A stretch of DNA of 64,000 nucleotides. Origin: Chryseobacterium sp. POL2. GTDB taxonomy: Bacteria > Bacteroidota > Bacteroidia > Flavobacteriales > Weeksellaceae. Below are positions 51,161 to 59,475 of this stretch, one piece after another. Made by a program: the position numbers and the translations under genes. Each line of letters begins with the position of its first letter. Position 1 is the first letter of the stretch. Location: the NCBI RefSeq assembly GCF_011058315.1, contig NZ_CP049298.1, positions 992,001-1,056,000 of the forward strand. The letters run 5' to 3'. The notes under the pieces were generated by a model. That model worked only from the letters and a program-made list of their open reading frames with translations. It was not told where the DNA came from and did no database searches.

Positions 51161-53950
51161 ATGGCTACAACTGCAGAAATCGATATAAAAAAACAACTTT
51201 TTGTTAAAAACGCACATCTTAACAACCTGAAACACATTGATGTTTTAATACCAAAAAACAAACTCATTGTGATAACAGGCGTTTCGGGAAGTGGAAAATC
51301 TTCGCTAGCTTTCGACACGATCTATGCGGAAGGGCAACGTCGTTATGTTGAAAGTTTGAGCTCGTATGCACGTCAGTTTTTAGGAAAATTAGAAAAACCG
51401 AAAGTTGACGATATCAAAGGTCTTGCGCCATCTATCGCCATTCAGCAAAAAGTTATCTCGTCAAATCCCCGATCAACCGTTGGGACATCAACAGAAATTT
51501 ATGATTATCTTAAACTTTTGTATGCGCGGGTGGGTCATACTTTTTCACCTATTTCTGGAGAAGAAGTCAAAAAAGACAGCGTTTCGGATGTTATCGATTT
51601 TATAAAATCTGCGAAAAAAGACAGCAGTTTTATTTTATTAGCACCTTTAGATTATAAAGTAGAAGATTTTTCTGAGCAACTTAAAACCCTGAAAGTTTCT
51701 GGCTTTACAAGATTGGAAATTGGTGGTAACGTAGCAAGTATAGAGGATTTAGAAAGCTTTGGCTTTGCACCAGAAATAGGTACCCAAATCAATTTGGTCA
51801 TCGACCGGTTCAGTTATGAAGAGGACGAAAACTTTTTGCAACGTTTGGCAGACTCGATCCAGATGGCTTTCTATGAAGGTCACGGTTATTGTAGCTTAAA
51901 AAATAGTGATACCAATGACATCCGCGAATTTTCTAATAAATTTGAGTTAGACGGCATTGTTTTTAACGAGCCGAATGTTCATTATTTCAGTTTTAATAAT
52001 CCTTATGGCGCTTGTCCAACATGCGAAGGCTACGGCAAGATTATCGGTATCGATGAAGATTTGGTAGTTCCTAACAAAAAACTTTCCGTTTTTGAAGATG
52101 GCATAGCACCGTGGAAAGGCGAAACGATGAGCGAGTGGAAAAAATCCTTCATTAAAAAAGCTAAAGATTTCCCTATTCATAAACCTTATCACGAATTAAC
52201 GAAGGAGCAAAAACAATATTTGTGGCGTGGCGATAAGTCCGCAAGTTTTCCGAGCATTGATAATTTTTTCAAAATGCTGGAAGAAAATTTGTACAAAATC
52301 CAATACCGCGTGATGTTGTCGCGCTACCGTGGAAAAACCACCTGTCCAAACTGCGAAGGTTTGCGATTGCGCGAGGAAACTTCTTGGGTAAAAATAGATG
52401 GCTATAATATTCAGTCATTGATAGAATTGCCTTTGGATGAGCTTTTGCCATTAATCGAAAATTTTAAACTTTCCGATTATGATGCTGAAGTTGCAAAACG
52501 CTTGTTATATGAAATCAAATCAAGAATCGGTTTTTTACTGAAAGTTGGCCTTGGCTATTTAACACTTAACAGAACCTCCAACACACTTTCTGGCGGAGAA
52601 AGTCAAAGGATAAATTTGGCTACCAGCTTGGGAAGTTCGTTGGTTGGATCAATATATATTTTGGACGAACCAAGTATTGGACTACATTCTCGCGATACCG
52701 AAAATCTTATTGAAGTCTTAAAAAGTTTGCGCGATTTGGGCAACACCGTTATTGTTGTAGAACATGATGAGGATGTGATGCGTACCGCAGATTACATTAT
52801 TGATATTGGTCCAGAAGCAGGATATTTGGGTGGCGAATTGGTATTTTCTGGAAATTATAAAGATTTGAAAAAAGCCAATACCTTAACCTCAAAATATCTT
52901 AATAATGAACTCCGAATTGAAGTTCCCAAAAAACGAAGAATTCCTAAAGAATTTATTAAAATAAAAGGTGCTCGACAAAACAATCTCAAAAATATTGATG
53001 TTGATGTTCCGTTAGAAGTTTTGACCGTTGTTACGGGCGTTTCTGGAAGTGGCAAATCCACTTTGATGAAGGAAATATTAACCAATGCCGTACAAATTCA
53101 ACTCGGGATGGGAGGCAAAAAAGCCGATTATGACAGTGTCGAATTTCCGAAAAAACTAATCAAAAACATCGAACTGATTGACCAAAATCCTATTGGAAAA
53201 TCCTCCCGATCCAATCCTGTAACCTATCTTAAAGCTTATGACGATATTCGGGATTTGTTTTCGAAACAAAAATCTGCCAAATTATTAGGTTTAAAACCGA
53301 AACATTTCTCTTTTAATGTAGATGGCGGTCGTTGTGACGAATGCAAAGGCGAAGGGGTCATCACCGTGTCGATGCAGTTTATGGCGGATATTGAGTTAGA
53401 ATGTGAACATTGCCACGGCACACGTTTTAAAAATGAAATCCTTGAGGTTAAAGTTGACGAAAAAAACATTTCGGATATCCTGAAAATGACGGTTGACGAA
53501 GCTCTAGCTTTCTTCACCGATTTGCAAGAAAATAAAATCGTTCAAAAGTTAAAACCTTTACAAGAAGTTGGTTTGGGTTATTTGCAATTGGGGCAATCCT
53601 CTTCCACCCTTTCTGGTGGCGAGGCGCAACGTGTAAAGCTGGCATCATTTTTAGTAAAAGGTGTCACCACGGACAAAACTTTATTTGTGTTTGACGAACC
53701 TTCTACAGGCTTGCATTTCCATGATATTAACAAATTGATGACTTCCCTACAAGCTTTAATAGAATTGGGCCATTCGGTGATTGTCATTGAACATCAACCC
53801 GACATTATCAAATGTGCCGATTATATTATCGACATTGGACCAAATGCTGGAAAATACGGTGGAGATGTTGTTTTTACAGGAACACCAGAAGATTTGGCAA
53901 AGAATAAAAATTCAGCAACTGCAAAATATATTGCCGAAAAACTAAAATAA
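51161..53950 (+). CDS. uvrA: Excinuclease ABC subunit UvrA
   Basis: A 929-residue damage-recognition ATPase of nucleotide excision repair. Two ABC modules are complete: Walker A GVSGSGKSSLAFDTIYAEG and GVSGSGKSTLMKEI; signatures TLSGGESQRINLA and TLSGGEAQRVKLA; Walker B YILDEPSIGLH and FVFDEPSTGLH. Zinc sites: CPTC in GACPTCEGYG, CPNCEGL, and the C-terminal module CDEC with CEHCHG. The first CxxC pair of the first zinc site, present in E. coli UvrA just before LFSFNNP, is missing here; the corresponding stretch reads KFELDGIVFNEP. Start ATG 51161 (MATTAEIDIKK) follows from the promoter. An inverted-repeat element begins 8 bases past the stop. Confidence 0.95.
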   Translation: MATTAEIDIKKQLFVKNAHLNNLKHIDVLIPKNKLIVITGVSGSGKSSLAFDTIYAEGQRRYVESLSSYARQFLGKLEKPKVDDIKGLAPSIAIQQKVISSNPRSTVGTSTEIYDYLKLLYARVGHTFSPISGEEVKKDSVSDVIDFIKSAKKDSSFILLAPLDYKVEDFSEQLKTLKVSGFTRLEIGGNVASIEDLESFGFAPEIGTQINLVIDRFSYEEDENFLQRLADSIQMAFYEGHGYCSLKNSDTNDIREFSNKFELDGIVFNEPNVHYFSFNNPYGACPTCEGYGKIIGIDEDLVVPNKKLSVFEDGIAPWKGETMSEWKKSFIKKAKDFPIHKPYHELTKEQKQYLWRGDKSASFPSIDNFFKMLEENLYKIQYRVMLSRYRGKTTCPNCEGLRLREETSWVKIDGYNIQSLIELPLDELLPLIENFKLSDYDAEVAKRLLYEIKSRIGFLLKVGLGYLTLNRTSNTLSGGESQRINLATSLGSSLVGSIYILDEPSIGLHSRDTENLIEVLKSLRDLGNTVIVVEHDEDVMRTADYIIDIGPEAGYLGGELVFSGNYKDLKKANTLTSKYLNNELRIEVPKKRRIPKEFIKIKGARQNNLKNIDVDVPLEVLTVVTGVSGSGKSTLMKEILTNAVQIQLGMGGKKADYDSVEFPKKLIKNIELIDQNPIGKSSRSNPVTYLKAYDDIRDLFSKQKSAKLLGLKPKHFSFNVDGGRCDECKGEGVITVSMQFMADIELECEHCHGTRFKNEILEVKVDEKNISDILKMTVDEALAFFTDLQENKIVQKLKPLQEVGLGYLQLGQSSSTLSGGEAQRVKLASFLVKGVTTDKTLFVFDEPSTGLHFHDINKLMTSLQALIELGHSVIVIEHQPDIIKCADYIIDIGPNAGKYGGDVVFTGTPEDLAKNKNSATAKYIAEKLK

Positions 53951-53957
53951 AAATAAA

Positions 53958-54060
53958 AAGAGGCTGTCTCAAAAGTCCCCCATCTCTCTGACTCCTATCT
54001 GACAACTTTTGTCATTTAAAAGATTCTTAGAGCATTGGTTTACCTTTTGAGACAGCTTTT
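53958..54060 (-). mobile_element. MITE-like inverted-repeat element, copy B (reverse orientation)
   Basis: Same element as at 45177-45280, in reverse. Left end AAGAGGCTGTCTCAAAAG at 53958-53975; right end CTTTTGAGACAGC followed by T run at 54044-54060, where the outermost bases have been altered. The internal palindrome TGACAACTTTTGTCA is at 54000-54014. It lies between the convergent uvrA and GNAT genes and can form a terminator for uvrA. Confidence 0.85.
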
Positions 54061-54086
54061 TTTTATTGTTAATTATTAAAAATATT

Positions 54087-54368
54087 TTAAGCTAAAACAT
54101 CTTGTAAATTTGGATTTTTATTGAAAGTTGCTTTTGCAAAAGGACAAAGTGGAATCACTTTTATATGATTCGCTCTCGCGTAGTCTACCACTGCCAAAAG
54201 TAGATTTTTCCCAACACCCATACCATTGTAGGATTCTTCTACCCCCGTATGATCGATAATAAATTTGTCGGTTCCTGCCCATGTGTAAGTCATTTCACCT
54301 GCATGGCGATCATCGATGAAAGCTTCGAACATTCCGTTTTTTTCGTTGTTTTGTTGTCTAATTTCCAT
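54087..54368 (-). CDS. GNAT-like N-acetyltransferase (YidJ/NATD1 type)
   Basis: A 93-residue compact acetyltransferase. FEAFIDDRHAGEMTYTW, FIIDHTGVEESYNGMGVGKNLLLAVVDYARANH and the end KVIPLCPFAKATFNKNP are characteristic of the small YidJ/NATD1-like GNAT group; the acetyl-CoA loop is YNGMGVGKNL. Substrate unknown. The frame is open to 54437 but that would overlap the OsmC gene by about 60 bases; ATG 54368 (MEIRQQNNEK) leaves a 7-base gap and is preferred. It is the second gene of a two-gene unit with OsmC. Confidence 0.88.
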   Translation of the reverse strand: MEIRQQNNEKNGMFEAFIDDRHAGEMTYTWAGTDKFIIDHTGVEESYNGMGVGKNLLLAVVDYARANHIKVIPLCPFAKATFNKNPNLQDVLA

Positions 54369-54375
54369 TACATTT

Positions 54376-54774
54376 TTATTTAAATTCTGTATTAATAATA
54401 ACTGAGTTTTCCAAAATTTTGTGAACAGGACATGCATTTGCGATATGTTGAAAACGCTTCATTTGTTCTTCGGGAATATCAGTTTTCGAAAACCGAATAC
54501 TTCTATTGAAAATGCTTTTACTTTTGTCTGCATCGTCAAGCAAAGTAACATCCACAACAATTTCTCCAACATCCCAAGCTTTTCTTTCGGTGTACATTTT
54601 AAGCGTGATTGCGGTACAACTTGCTAGAGAAGCTGCCAAAAATTCTGTTGGTTTTGGTGCCACATCTTTTCCGCCTTTATCAATAGGTTCATCGACTAGA
54701 AATTCATGACGTTCGGTTTTTATTTTTGTTAAATAAAGTTCTTTACTAATATGTGCTGATACATTAACATCCAT
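54376..54774 (-). CDS. OsmC family peroxide-resistance-type protein
   Basis: A 132-residue protein of the OsmC/Ohr fold, thiol-dependent peroxidases acting on organic hydroperoxides. It has the family's LAASLASCTAITLKMYTERK helix with one cysteine (about C53) and the second cysteine in HIANACPVHKILEN (about C121). The PKPTEFLAASLASC block places it with the YhfA-like/OsmC branch. It is probably cytoplasmic. It begins a unit with the GNAT gene; both are divergent from ahcY. No exact promoter box was found in the ~200-base gap upstream. Confidence 0.9.
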   Translation of the reverse strand: MDVNVSAHISKELYLTKIKTERHEFLVDEPIDKGGKDVAPKPTEFLAASLASCTAITLKMYTERKAWDVGEIVVDVTLLDDADKSKSIFNRSIRFSKTDIPEEQMKRFQHIANACPVHKILENSVIINTEFK

Positions 54775-54944
54775 TTTGTTTCTTTTTACAATAATACACC
54801 AAATTCTTAAAAGTTAAATTGATGTGAGATAATAATTATCAGCTTTCTGTGGTCGAAAATATTAATAAAAGTTTCGTTGGCAAAGCCGTCGAAATCAAAA
54901 AAATCACACAAAAAATCATATTTCTATAACTCAAAGAATAATTG

Positions 54945-54952
54945 TATTTTTG
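54945..54952 (+). promoter_or_regulatory. -7 promoter box for ahcY
   Basis: TATTTTTG fits TAnnTTTG. It overlaps an in-frame TTG at 54942, so the start is taken at ATG 54987; leader about 29 bases. Confidence 0.55.
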
Positions 54953-54986
54953 CAAAACTTTAATAACTAAAAATATACCCAAAAAT

Positions 54987-56300
54987 ATGGATACAACAAC
55001 ACAATATGTTCCTTACAAAGTAAAAGATATTTCTTTGGCGGAATGGGGAAGAAAAGAAATTACTCTAGCTGAAGCTGAAATGCCAGGATTAATGGCTATC
55101 CGTGAAGAGTACGGACCATCTCAACCGCTTAAAGGTGCTAGAATTGCTGGATGTCTTCACATGACGATTCAAACTGCTGTTCTTATTGAAACGTTGGTAG
55201 CTCTTGGCGCTGAAGTTACTTGGTCTTCTTGTAACATTTTCTCAACTCAAGATCACGCTGCTGCGGCTATTGCTGCTGCTGGAATCCCAGTTTATGCTTG
55301 GAAAGGTCTTAATGAAGAGGAATTCGATTGGTGTATTGAGCAAACTTTATTCTTTGGTGAAGACAGAAAACCGTTGAACATGATTTTGGATGATGGTGGA
55401 GATTTAACGAACATGGTTTTTGATAGATATCCAGAATTTACAAAAGATATTAAAGGACTTTCTGAAGAAACAACGACAGGTGTTCACAGATTGTACGAAA
55501 GAATGAAAAACGGAACTTTGGTGATGCCTGCAATCAACGTAAACGATTCAGTGACTAAGTCAAAATTCGATAACAAATACGGTTGTAAAGAATCTGCTGT
55601 AGATGCGGTAAGAAGAGCCACTGACGTGATGTTGGCTGGTAAAAGAGTGGTTGTTTGTGGTTATGGAGACGTGGGTAAAGGTACTGCAGCCTCTTTCCGA
55701 GGAGCTGGTTCTATTGTTACCGTTACAGAAATCGACCCAATTTGTGCATTACAAGCTGCAATGGACGGTTACGAAGTAAAAAGATTAGATACTGTGGTTG
55801 ATAACGCAGATATCATCATTACTACAACTGGTAACTTCAACATCGTAAGAGGTGAGCATTTCAAGAAAATGAAAGATAAAGCTATCGTTTGTAACATCGG
55901 TCACTTCGATAACGAAATCGATATGGCTTGGTTAAATGCAAACTATGGCGCTACAAAAACAGAAGTTAAACCACAAGTTGACATTTATACTGTTGATGGC
56001 AAAGAAATCATCATCTTGGCTGAAGGTCGTTTAGTAAACTTAGGTTGTGCGACTGGTCACCCATCTTTCGTGATGTCTAACTCTTTCTCTAACCAAACTT
56101 TGGCTCAGATTGAATTGTGGAACAACGCTGCAAACTACAAAAACGAAGTGTATATGTTGCCAAAACATTTAGATGAAAAAGTAGCAGCTCTTCACTTGAA
56201 GAAATTAAGTGTTGAATTGGAAACTCTTTCTCCTGCACAAGCTGATTATATTGGTATTCCAGTTGAAGGACCTTTCAAACCAGAATATTACAGATACTAA
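54987..56300 (+). CDS. ahcY: Adenosylhomocysteinase
   Basis: A 437-residue NAD-dependent hydrolase that splits S-adenosylhomocysteine into adenosine and homocysteine, clearing the by-product of methyl transfer. [19 protein letters not shown], the [11 protein letters not shown] motif, [17 protein letters not shown] and the NAD-binding [16 protein letters not shown] are all intact, and the protein ends in the conserved KPEYYRY. Codon choice looks optimised, in keeping with strong expression. The frame extends upstream to a TTG at 54942, but that codon lies in the promoter box; [15 protein letters not shown] at 54987 is the right N-terminus. A hairpin terminator follows. Confidence 0.97.
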   Translation: MDTTTQYVPYKVKDISLAEWGRKEITLAEAEMPGLMAIREEYGPSQPLKGARIAGCLHMTIQTAVLIETLVALGAEVTWSSCNIFSTQDHAAAAIAAAGIPVYAWKGLNEEEFDWCIEQTLFFGEDRKPLNMILDDGGDLTNMVFDRYPEFTKDIKGLSEETTTGVHRLYERMKNGTLVMPAINVNDSVTKSKFDNKYGCKESAVDAVRRATDVMLAGKRVVVCGYGDVGKGTAASFRGAGSIVTVTEIDPICALQAAMDGYEVKRLDTVVDNADIIITTTGNFNIVRGEHFKKMKDKAIVCNIGHFDNEIDMAWLNANYGATKTEVKPQVDIYTVDGKEIIILAEGRLVNLGCATGHPSFVMSNSFSNQTLAQIELWNNAANYKNEVYMLPKHLDEKVAALHLKKLSVELETLSPAQADYIGIPVEGPFKPEYYRY

Positions 56301-56321
56301 GATTACATCTTAATCTATATA

Positions 56322-56351
56322 AAAACGCTTCTCAAAATTGAGGAGCGTTTT
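56322..56351 (+). terminator. Terminator of ahcY
   Basis: A 14-bp stem with one G-T pair: AAAACGCTTCTCAA at 56322-56335 with TTGAGGAGCGTTTT at 56338-56351, followed by a T run. Confidence 0.9.
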
Positions 56352-56419
56352 TTTGTTTATATTTTAAAATATTGAATTAAAAAAAAATCTTAAATTAAAA
56401 ATTTTTAAAAACTAAAATT

Positions 56420-56427
56420 TAGATTTG
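56420..56427 (+). promoter_or_regulatory. -7 promoter box for the TMEM175 gene
   Basis: TAGATTTG fits TAnnTTTG; leader about 9 bases before ATG 56442. Confidence 0.5.
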
Positions 56428-56441
56428 TAAAAAAATAAAAC

Positions 56442-57008
56442 ATGACCACATCAAGATTAGAAGCCTTTAGCGATGGCGTTATTGCAGTGATTATCACGAT
56501 TATGGTTTTGGAGTTAAAAATTCCTGAAACTGCCGATTGGTCAGGGATAAAAGCTTTGGCTCCAAAATTCATAAGTTATGTGCTTAGCTTTCTGTATGTC
56601 GGCATATACTGGAATAACCACCATCATCTTTTGCATAAGACCAACAAAATCAATGGTAATATTATGTGGGCCAATTTATTTTTTTTGTTCACATTATCTT
56701 TAACACCTGTATCTACAGGCTGGATGGGCGAGCATAATTTCGAGAAAAATACAAGCATTCTTTATGGTATTATATTGATGTTTAATGCGATATCTTATAG
56801 CATTCTCTCTTATTTTATTGCAAAAAAAGAAGGAAAAGACTCGGATTTTGTAAAAGCTATTGGTAACGAAACCAAAGAAAAAGTTTCCATCGTGTTATAC
56901 ATTTTGGGGATTGCAGCTTCTTTTTATCAACCTTATGTTGCGCTTGGATTTTATTATATTGTTGCTCTGTTATGGATTGTTCCAGATAAACGTTTGGAAG
57001 AAAAGTAA
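56442..57008 (+). CDS. TMEM175-family (DUF1211) potassium-channel-like membrane protein
   Basis: A 188-residue membrane protein with about five to six hydrophobic segments. The signature RLEAFSDGVIAVIITIMVLEL at the N-terminus (R5, F9, S10, D11) is the RxxxFSDG motif of the TMEM175 family; NHHHLLHK and LFFLFTLSLTP are also typical. Bacterial members form tetrameric potassium-selective channels with a hydrophobic gate in helix 1. This single-repeat form fits a tetramer. Its role in this organism is unknown. It has its own promoter box and is followed by a GC-rich island. Confidence 0.9.
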   Translation: MTTSRLEAFSDGVIAVIITIMVLELKIPETADWSGIKALAPKFISYVLSFLYVGIYWNNHHHLLHKTNKINGNIMWANLFFLFTLSLTPVSTGWMGEHNFEKNTSILYGIILMFNAISYSILSYFIAKKEGKDSDFVKAIGNETKEKVSIVLYILGIAASFYQPYVALGFYYIVALLWIVPDKRLEEK

Positions 57009-57059
57009 AATCTTATTCTTAAAATTAAAAATATCAAATTTCAACTTTGGAGAATCTCT

Positions 57060-57141
57060 AGCCCTGATCGAGCGGTCTGTCTGAGCTCGTCCAAAAAGCA
57101 AGGGCGAAGTTTGGATAGGGACAGCGAGTAGCGAGAGCAGG
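57060..57141. repeat. GC-rich imperfect palindrome (REP-like island 3)
   Basis: A GC-rich stretch in an AT-rich gap upstream of idi. It begins AGCCCTGATCGAGCGG, contains the arms CTGTC and GACAG plus CCAAA (57091-57095) and TTTGG (57110-57114), and ends AGCGAGTAGCGAGAGCAGG. The opening and closing segments resemble those of island 1 at 33218-33318. Confidence 0.7.
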
Positions 57142-57174
57142 TTCCTGGCTCCTAAAAATTCAGAAAATTTTAGT

Positions 57175-57182
57175 TAGCTTTG
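57175..57182 (+). promoter_or_regulatory. -7 promoter box for idi
   Basis: TAGCTTTG fits TAnnTTTG and ends 4 bases before ATG 57187, so the message should be leaderless or nearly so. Confidence 0.6.
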
Positions 57183-57186
57183 CGCT

Positions 57187-57702
57187 ATGGAAGAACGTGT
57201 TGTTTTAGTAAATCCACAAGACGAGGTTCTGGGATTGATGGAGAAAATGCAAGCGCATGAAAATGCTTTGTTACATAGGGCTTTTTCAGTGTTTTTATTT
57301 AATGATAAAGGTGAAATGTTGTTACAACGTCGCGCTGCGGGAAAATACCATTCGCCATTGCAATGGACCAATGCTTGTTGCAGTCATCCTCGTGAAAACG
57401 AATCTTATATAGATGCGGCAAAACGTCGCCTACAAGAGGAATTGGGTATTGAGACAGCGCTTACAGAACGTTTCTTTTTTATCTACAAAGCCGATGTTGG
57501 ACAAGGTCTTTGGGAGCATGAGTTGGATTATGTTTTCACTGGTGAATATAATGGTGATTTTACATTAAATCCTGATGAAGTTGCGGAGATAAAATACCTT
57601 TCTATCGCTGATTTAGAAAAAGAAATCGAAGATTCTCCAGAACATTACACCGAATGGTTTAAAATCATCTGGGCAGAATATCGCAATCATTTGGATATTT
57701 AA
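57187..57702 (+). CDS. idi: Isopentenyl-diphosphate delta-isomerase (type I)
   Basis: A 171-residue Nudix-fold metal enzyme that interconverts isopentenyl and dimethylallyl diphosphate. The family order is EVLGLMEKMQAHENALLHRAFS style N-terminus, LLQRRAAGKYHSPLQWTNACCSHPRENE with the active cysteine in NACCSHP, the Nudix-derived AAKRRLQEELGIE, and the glutamate-containing LWEHELDYVFTGEYNG. Length is normal. The start is supported by the conserved ERVVLVNPQDEVLG opening and by the promoter box immediately upstream. A second isoprenoid gene, a polyprenyl synthetase, lies at the left end of the window but is not linked. Confidence 0.96.
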   Translation: MEERVVLVNPQDEVLGLMEKMQAHENALLHRAFSVFLFNDKGEMLLQRRAAGKYHSPLQWTNACCSHPRENESYIDAAKRRLQEELGIETALTERFFFIYKADVGQGLWEHELDYVFTGEYNGDFTLNPDEVAEIKYLSIADLEKEIEDSPEHYTEWFKIIWAEYRNHLDI

Positions 57703-57773
57703 CACAAATTTTATTCTTTTAGCAAAATAATTCGCTTTTTGGTATTAAACTACAATAATAAAGTTTATTTATT

Positions 57774-57781
57774 TACATTTG
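57774..57781 (+). promoter_or_regulatory. -7 promoter box for the PNGase F-like gene
   Basis: TACATTTG fits TAnnTTTG; leader about 10 bases before ATG 57797. Confidence 0.5.
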
Positions 57782-57796
57782 TGATAAATAAATCTT

Positions 57797-59440
57797 ATGA
57801 AGCAAAAATTACTCTCTTGCATTACTGTATTTGGCATTGGACTGAGTCTATCTGCTCAAAACATTAATGTTTTTGAAGATGTCCCTTTCTACAGCATGTA
57901 TCATTATTTGGGTGAAGGCGAAAGTTTGCCGCCAGAAGCTTATTCGCAAATCCCTTCTGGGGCCATTCGCTTGCATGCTTACGAGCGCGACATTATTTCG
58001 AGAAAATTAACAAGTGAAGAAATTAGTGGTTTAGGAAGTAATCTTTCTATTGAAGTTGATCTTTTTGCGGCTTGTGATAATTATGACCGAATTGCAGGTA
58101 TCAATCTGGCTTTAGTTCCCAAAGGAAGTACAGCTTACACTTGGGATCAAACAGATGTCAAACGTGTTGAGTTGGGAAGATTCATCACGCCGTTTATGAA
58201 CAAAAACAAAACGCCAACTTCTGTGCCGTATAGTTTCCCAGCGAATAATCTCGCAAACATCCTACACAATGCCAATCTTATGCAACATTATGATGCATGG
58301 ATTGAGTTCCGTGTCGATGGTTATTCTGCGGCTGCCAACCAACAAGTTGCAGGTTGTGCAGATAGAACTGACGTTTTCCGAGGAAGTTTAAAATTTGTTT
58401 CTACAGGAACAGCGCCAACGTCGCCCAACTTTTTCCTGCCATTGTCTTATCGACAAAATCTAAATAATTATAATGCAACGGATGTTCCTGGAACCACCAC
58501 CAGAATTATCAATTTCACTTTGGAGCAACCTGTAGAGAATGCAGTTTTACATTTAATCTCATCCAACCACGGTGCTAATACCAATGGTGAAGAATATGTA
58601 AGAAGAGAGCATTATGTTTATCTAAATGATAATTTGATGTATCAATATAAACCTGGAGGAAAAACCTGTGAACCTTATCGACAATTCAACACGCAAGCTA
58701 ATGGTATCTATGGAGCAACTGAAAAAACTTTGCGTAACTGGATGTCTTGGAACAATTGGTGTCCAGGCGATGCAATCCCGAACCGCGAAATAAGTTTAGG
58801 AAATCTCTCAGCGGGACAGCACAGTATAAAATTAACAGTTCCTAGTGCGGTATTTGCAGGTGGAGAAGGTTATTTTCCGATTTCGATGTATATTCAGAAT
58901 AATAAAAATGGTGAAGTTATCTGTGAAGGACCAACTAATTTCAGAATCGAAAATCAAATTAATCAAAGTTTTGATTTGAATTGGGACCAAAGCCCAGATA
59001 CGTCTTGGCAAGTTTTGTATGCCAGAAAAAATGCATTTAATACGAATCTTGACAACTATGTCGACACAAGCAATCCTACGTTGCATCTCGATAATCTGAC
59101 TATTAATTGGTATTACGAGGCTTATGTAAAATCCAAATGTCTAAATAACGACAAAGAAAGTCTTTGGATTGGCCCAATCTATTCGCAGTCTATAAAACTA
59201 GGCACCGAGGAAGTTTCAAAAAATAGAATTAAAATTTCCCCAAATCCAAGTGACAAAGAGATTACAATACAATCGCCTCAAAAAGTAACGCAAGTTATTT
59301 TGTACACTATGGACGGAAAAAAACTCGCTGAATACCATTCGAAAAAATTCGATATTTCTAATTTACCAAAAGGCATATACATGCTTTTAATACATTTAGA
59401 AAATGGCGAAACAATCTCTCAAAAATTAATTAAGAAATAA
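57797..59440 (+). CDS. T9SS-secreted peptide:N-glycosidase F-like amidase
   Basis: A 547-residue exported protein related to PNGase F, which releases N-glycans by cutting the glycosyl-asparagine amide. After a signal peptide (to about A20) residues 25-375 align by eye with Elizabethkingia PNGase F: CDNYDR (D97) matches CDEWDR with catalytic D60; ELGRFITPF matches EIGRFITPY; E170 in DAWIEF matches E118; E266 in NGEEYVRR matches E206; and NWCPGDAIPNR matches GWCPGMAVPTR. All three active residues are kept. A fibronectin-III-like domain (about 378-470) and a T9SS sorting domain (IKISPNPSDKEITI to the end) follow, extra to classic PNGase F. It is likely secreted to degrade host or environmental glycoproteins. 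Confidence 0.85.
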   Translation: MKQKLLSCITVFGIGLSLSAQNINVFEDVPFYSMYHYLGEGESLPPEAYSQIPSGAIRLHAYERDIISRKLTSEEISGLGSNLSIEVDLFAACDNYDRIAGINLALVPKGSTAYTWDQTDVKRVELGRFITPFMNKNKTPTSVPYSFPANNLANILHNANLMQHYDAWIEFRVDGYSAAANQQVAGCADRTDVFRGSLKFVSTGTAPTSPNFFLPLSYRQNLNNYNATDVPGTTTRIINFTLEQPVENAVLHLISSNHGANTNGEEYVRREHYVYLNDNLMYQYKPGGKTCEPYRQFNTQANGIYGATEKTLRNWMSWNNWCPGDAIPNREISLGNLSAGQHSIKLTVPSAVFAGGEGYFPISMYIQNNKNGEVICEGPTNFRIENQINQSFDLNWDQSPDTSWQVLYARKNAFNTNLDNYVDTSNPTLHLDNLTINWYYEAYVKSKCLNNDKESLWIGPIYSQSIKLGTEEVSKNRIKISPNPSDKEITIQSPQKVTQVILYTMDGKKLAEYHSKKFDISNLPKGIYMLLIHLENGETISQKLIKK

Positions 59441-59471
59441 AAAAAAGCGATTCAAATTGAATCGCTTTTTT
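59441..59471. terminator. Bidirectional rho-independent terminator
   Basis: AAAAAAGCGATTC at 59441-59453 pairs perfectly with GAATCGCTTTTTT at 59459-59471; it separates the convergent PNGase F-like and galE genes. Confidence 0.92.
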
Positions 59472-59475
59472 TGTT

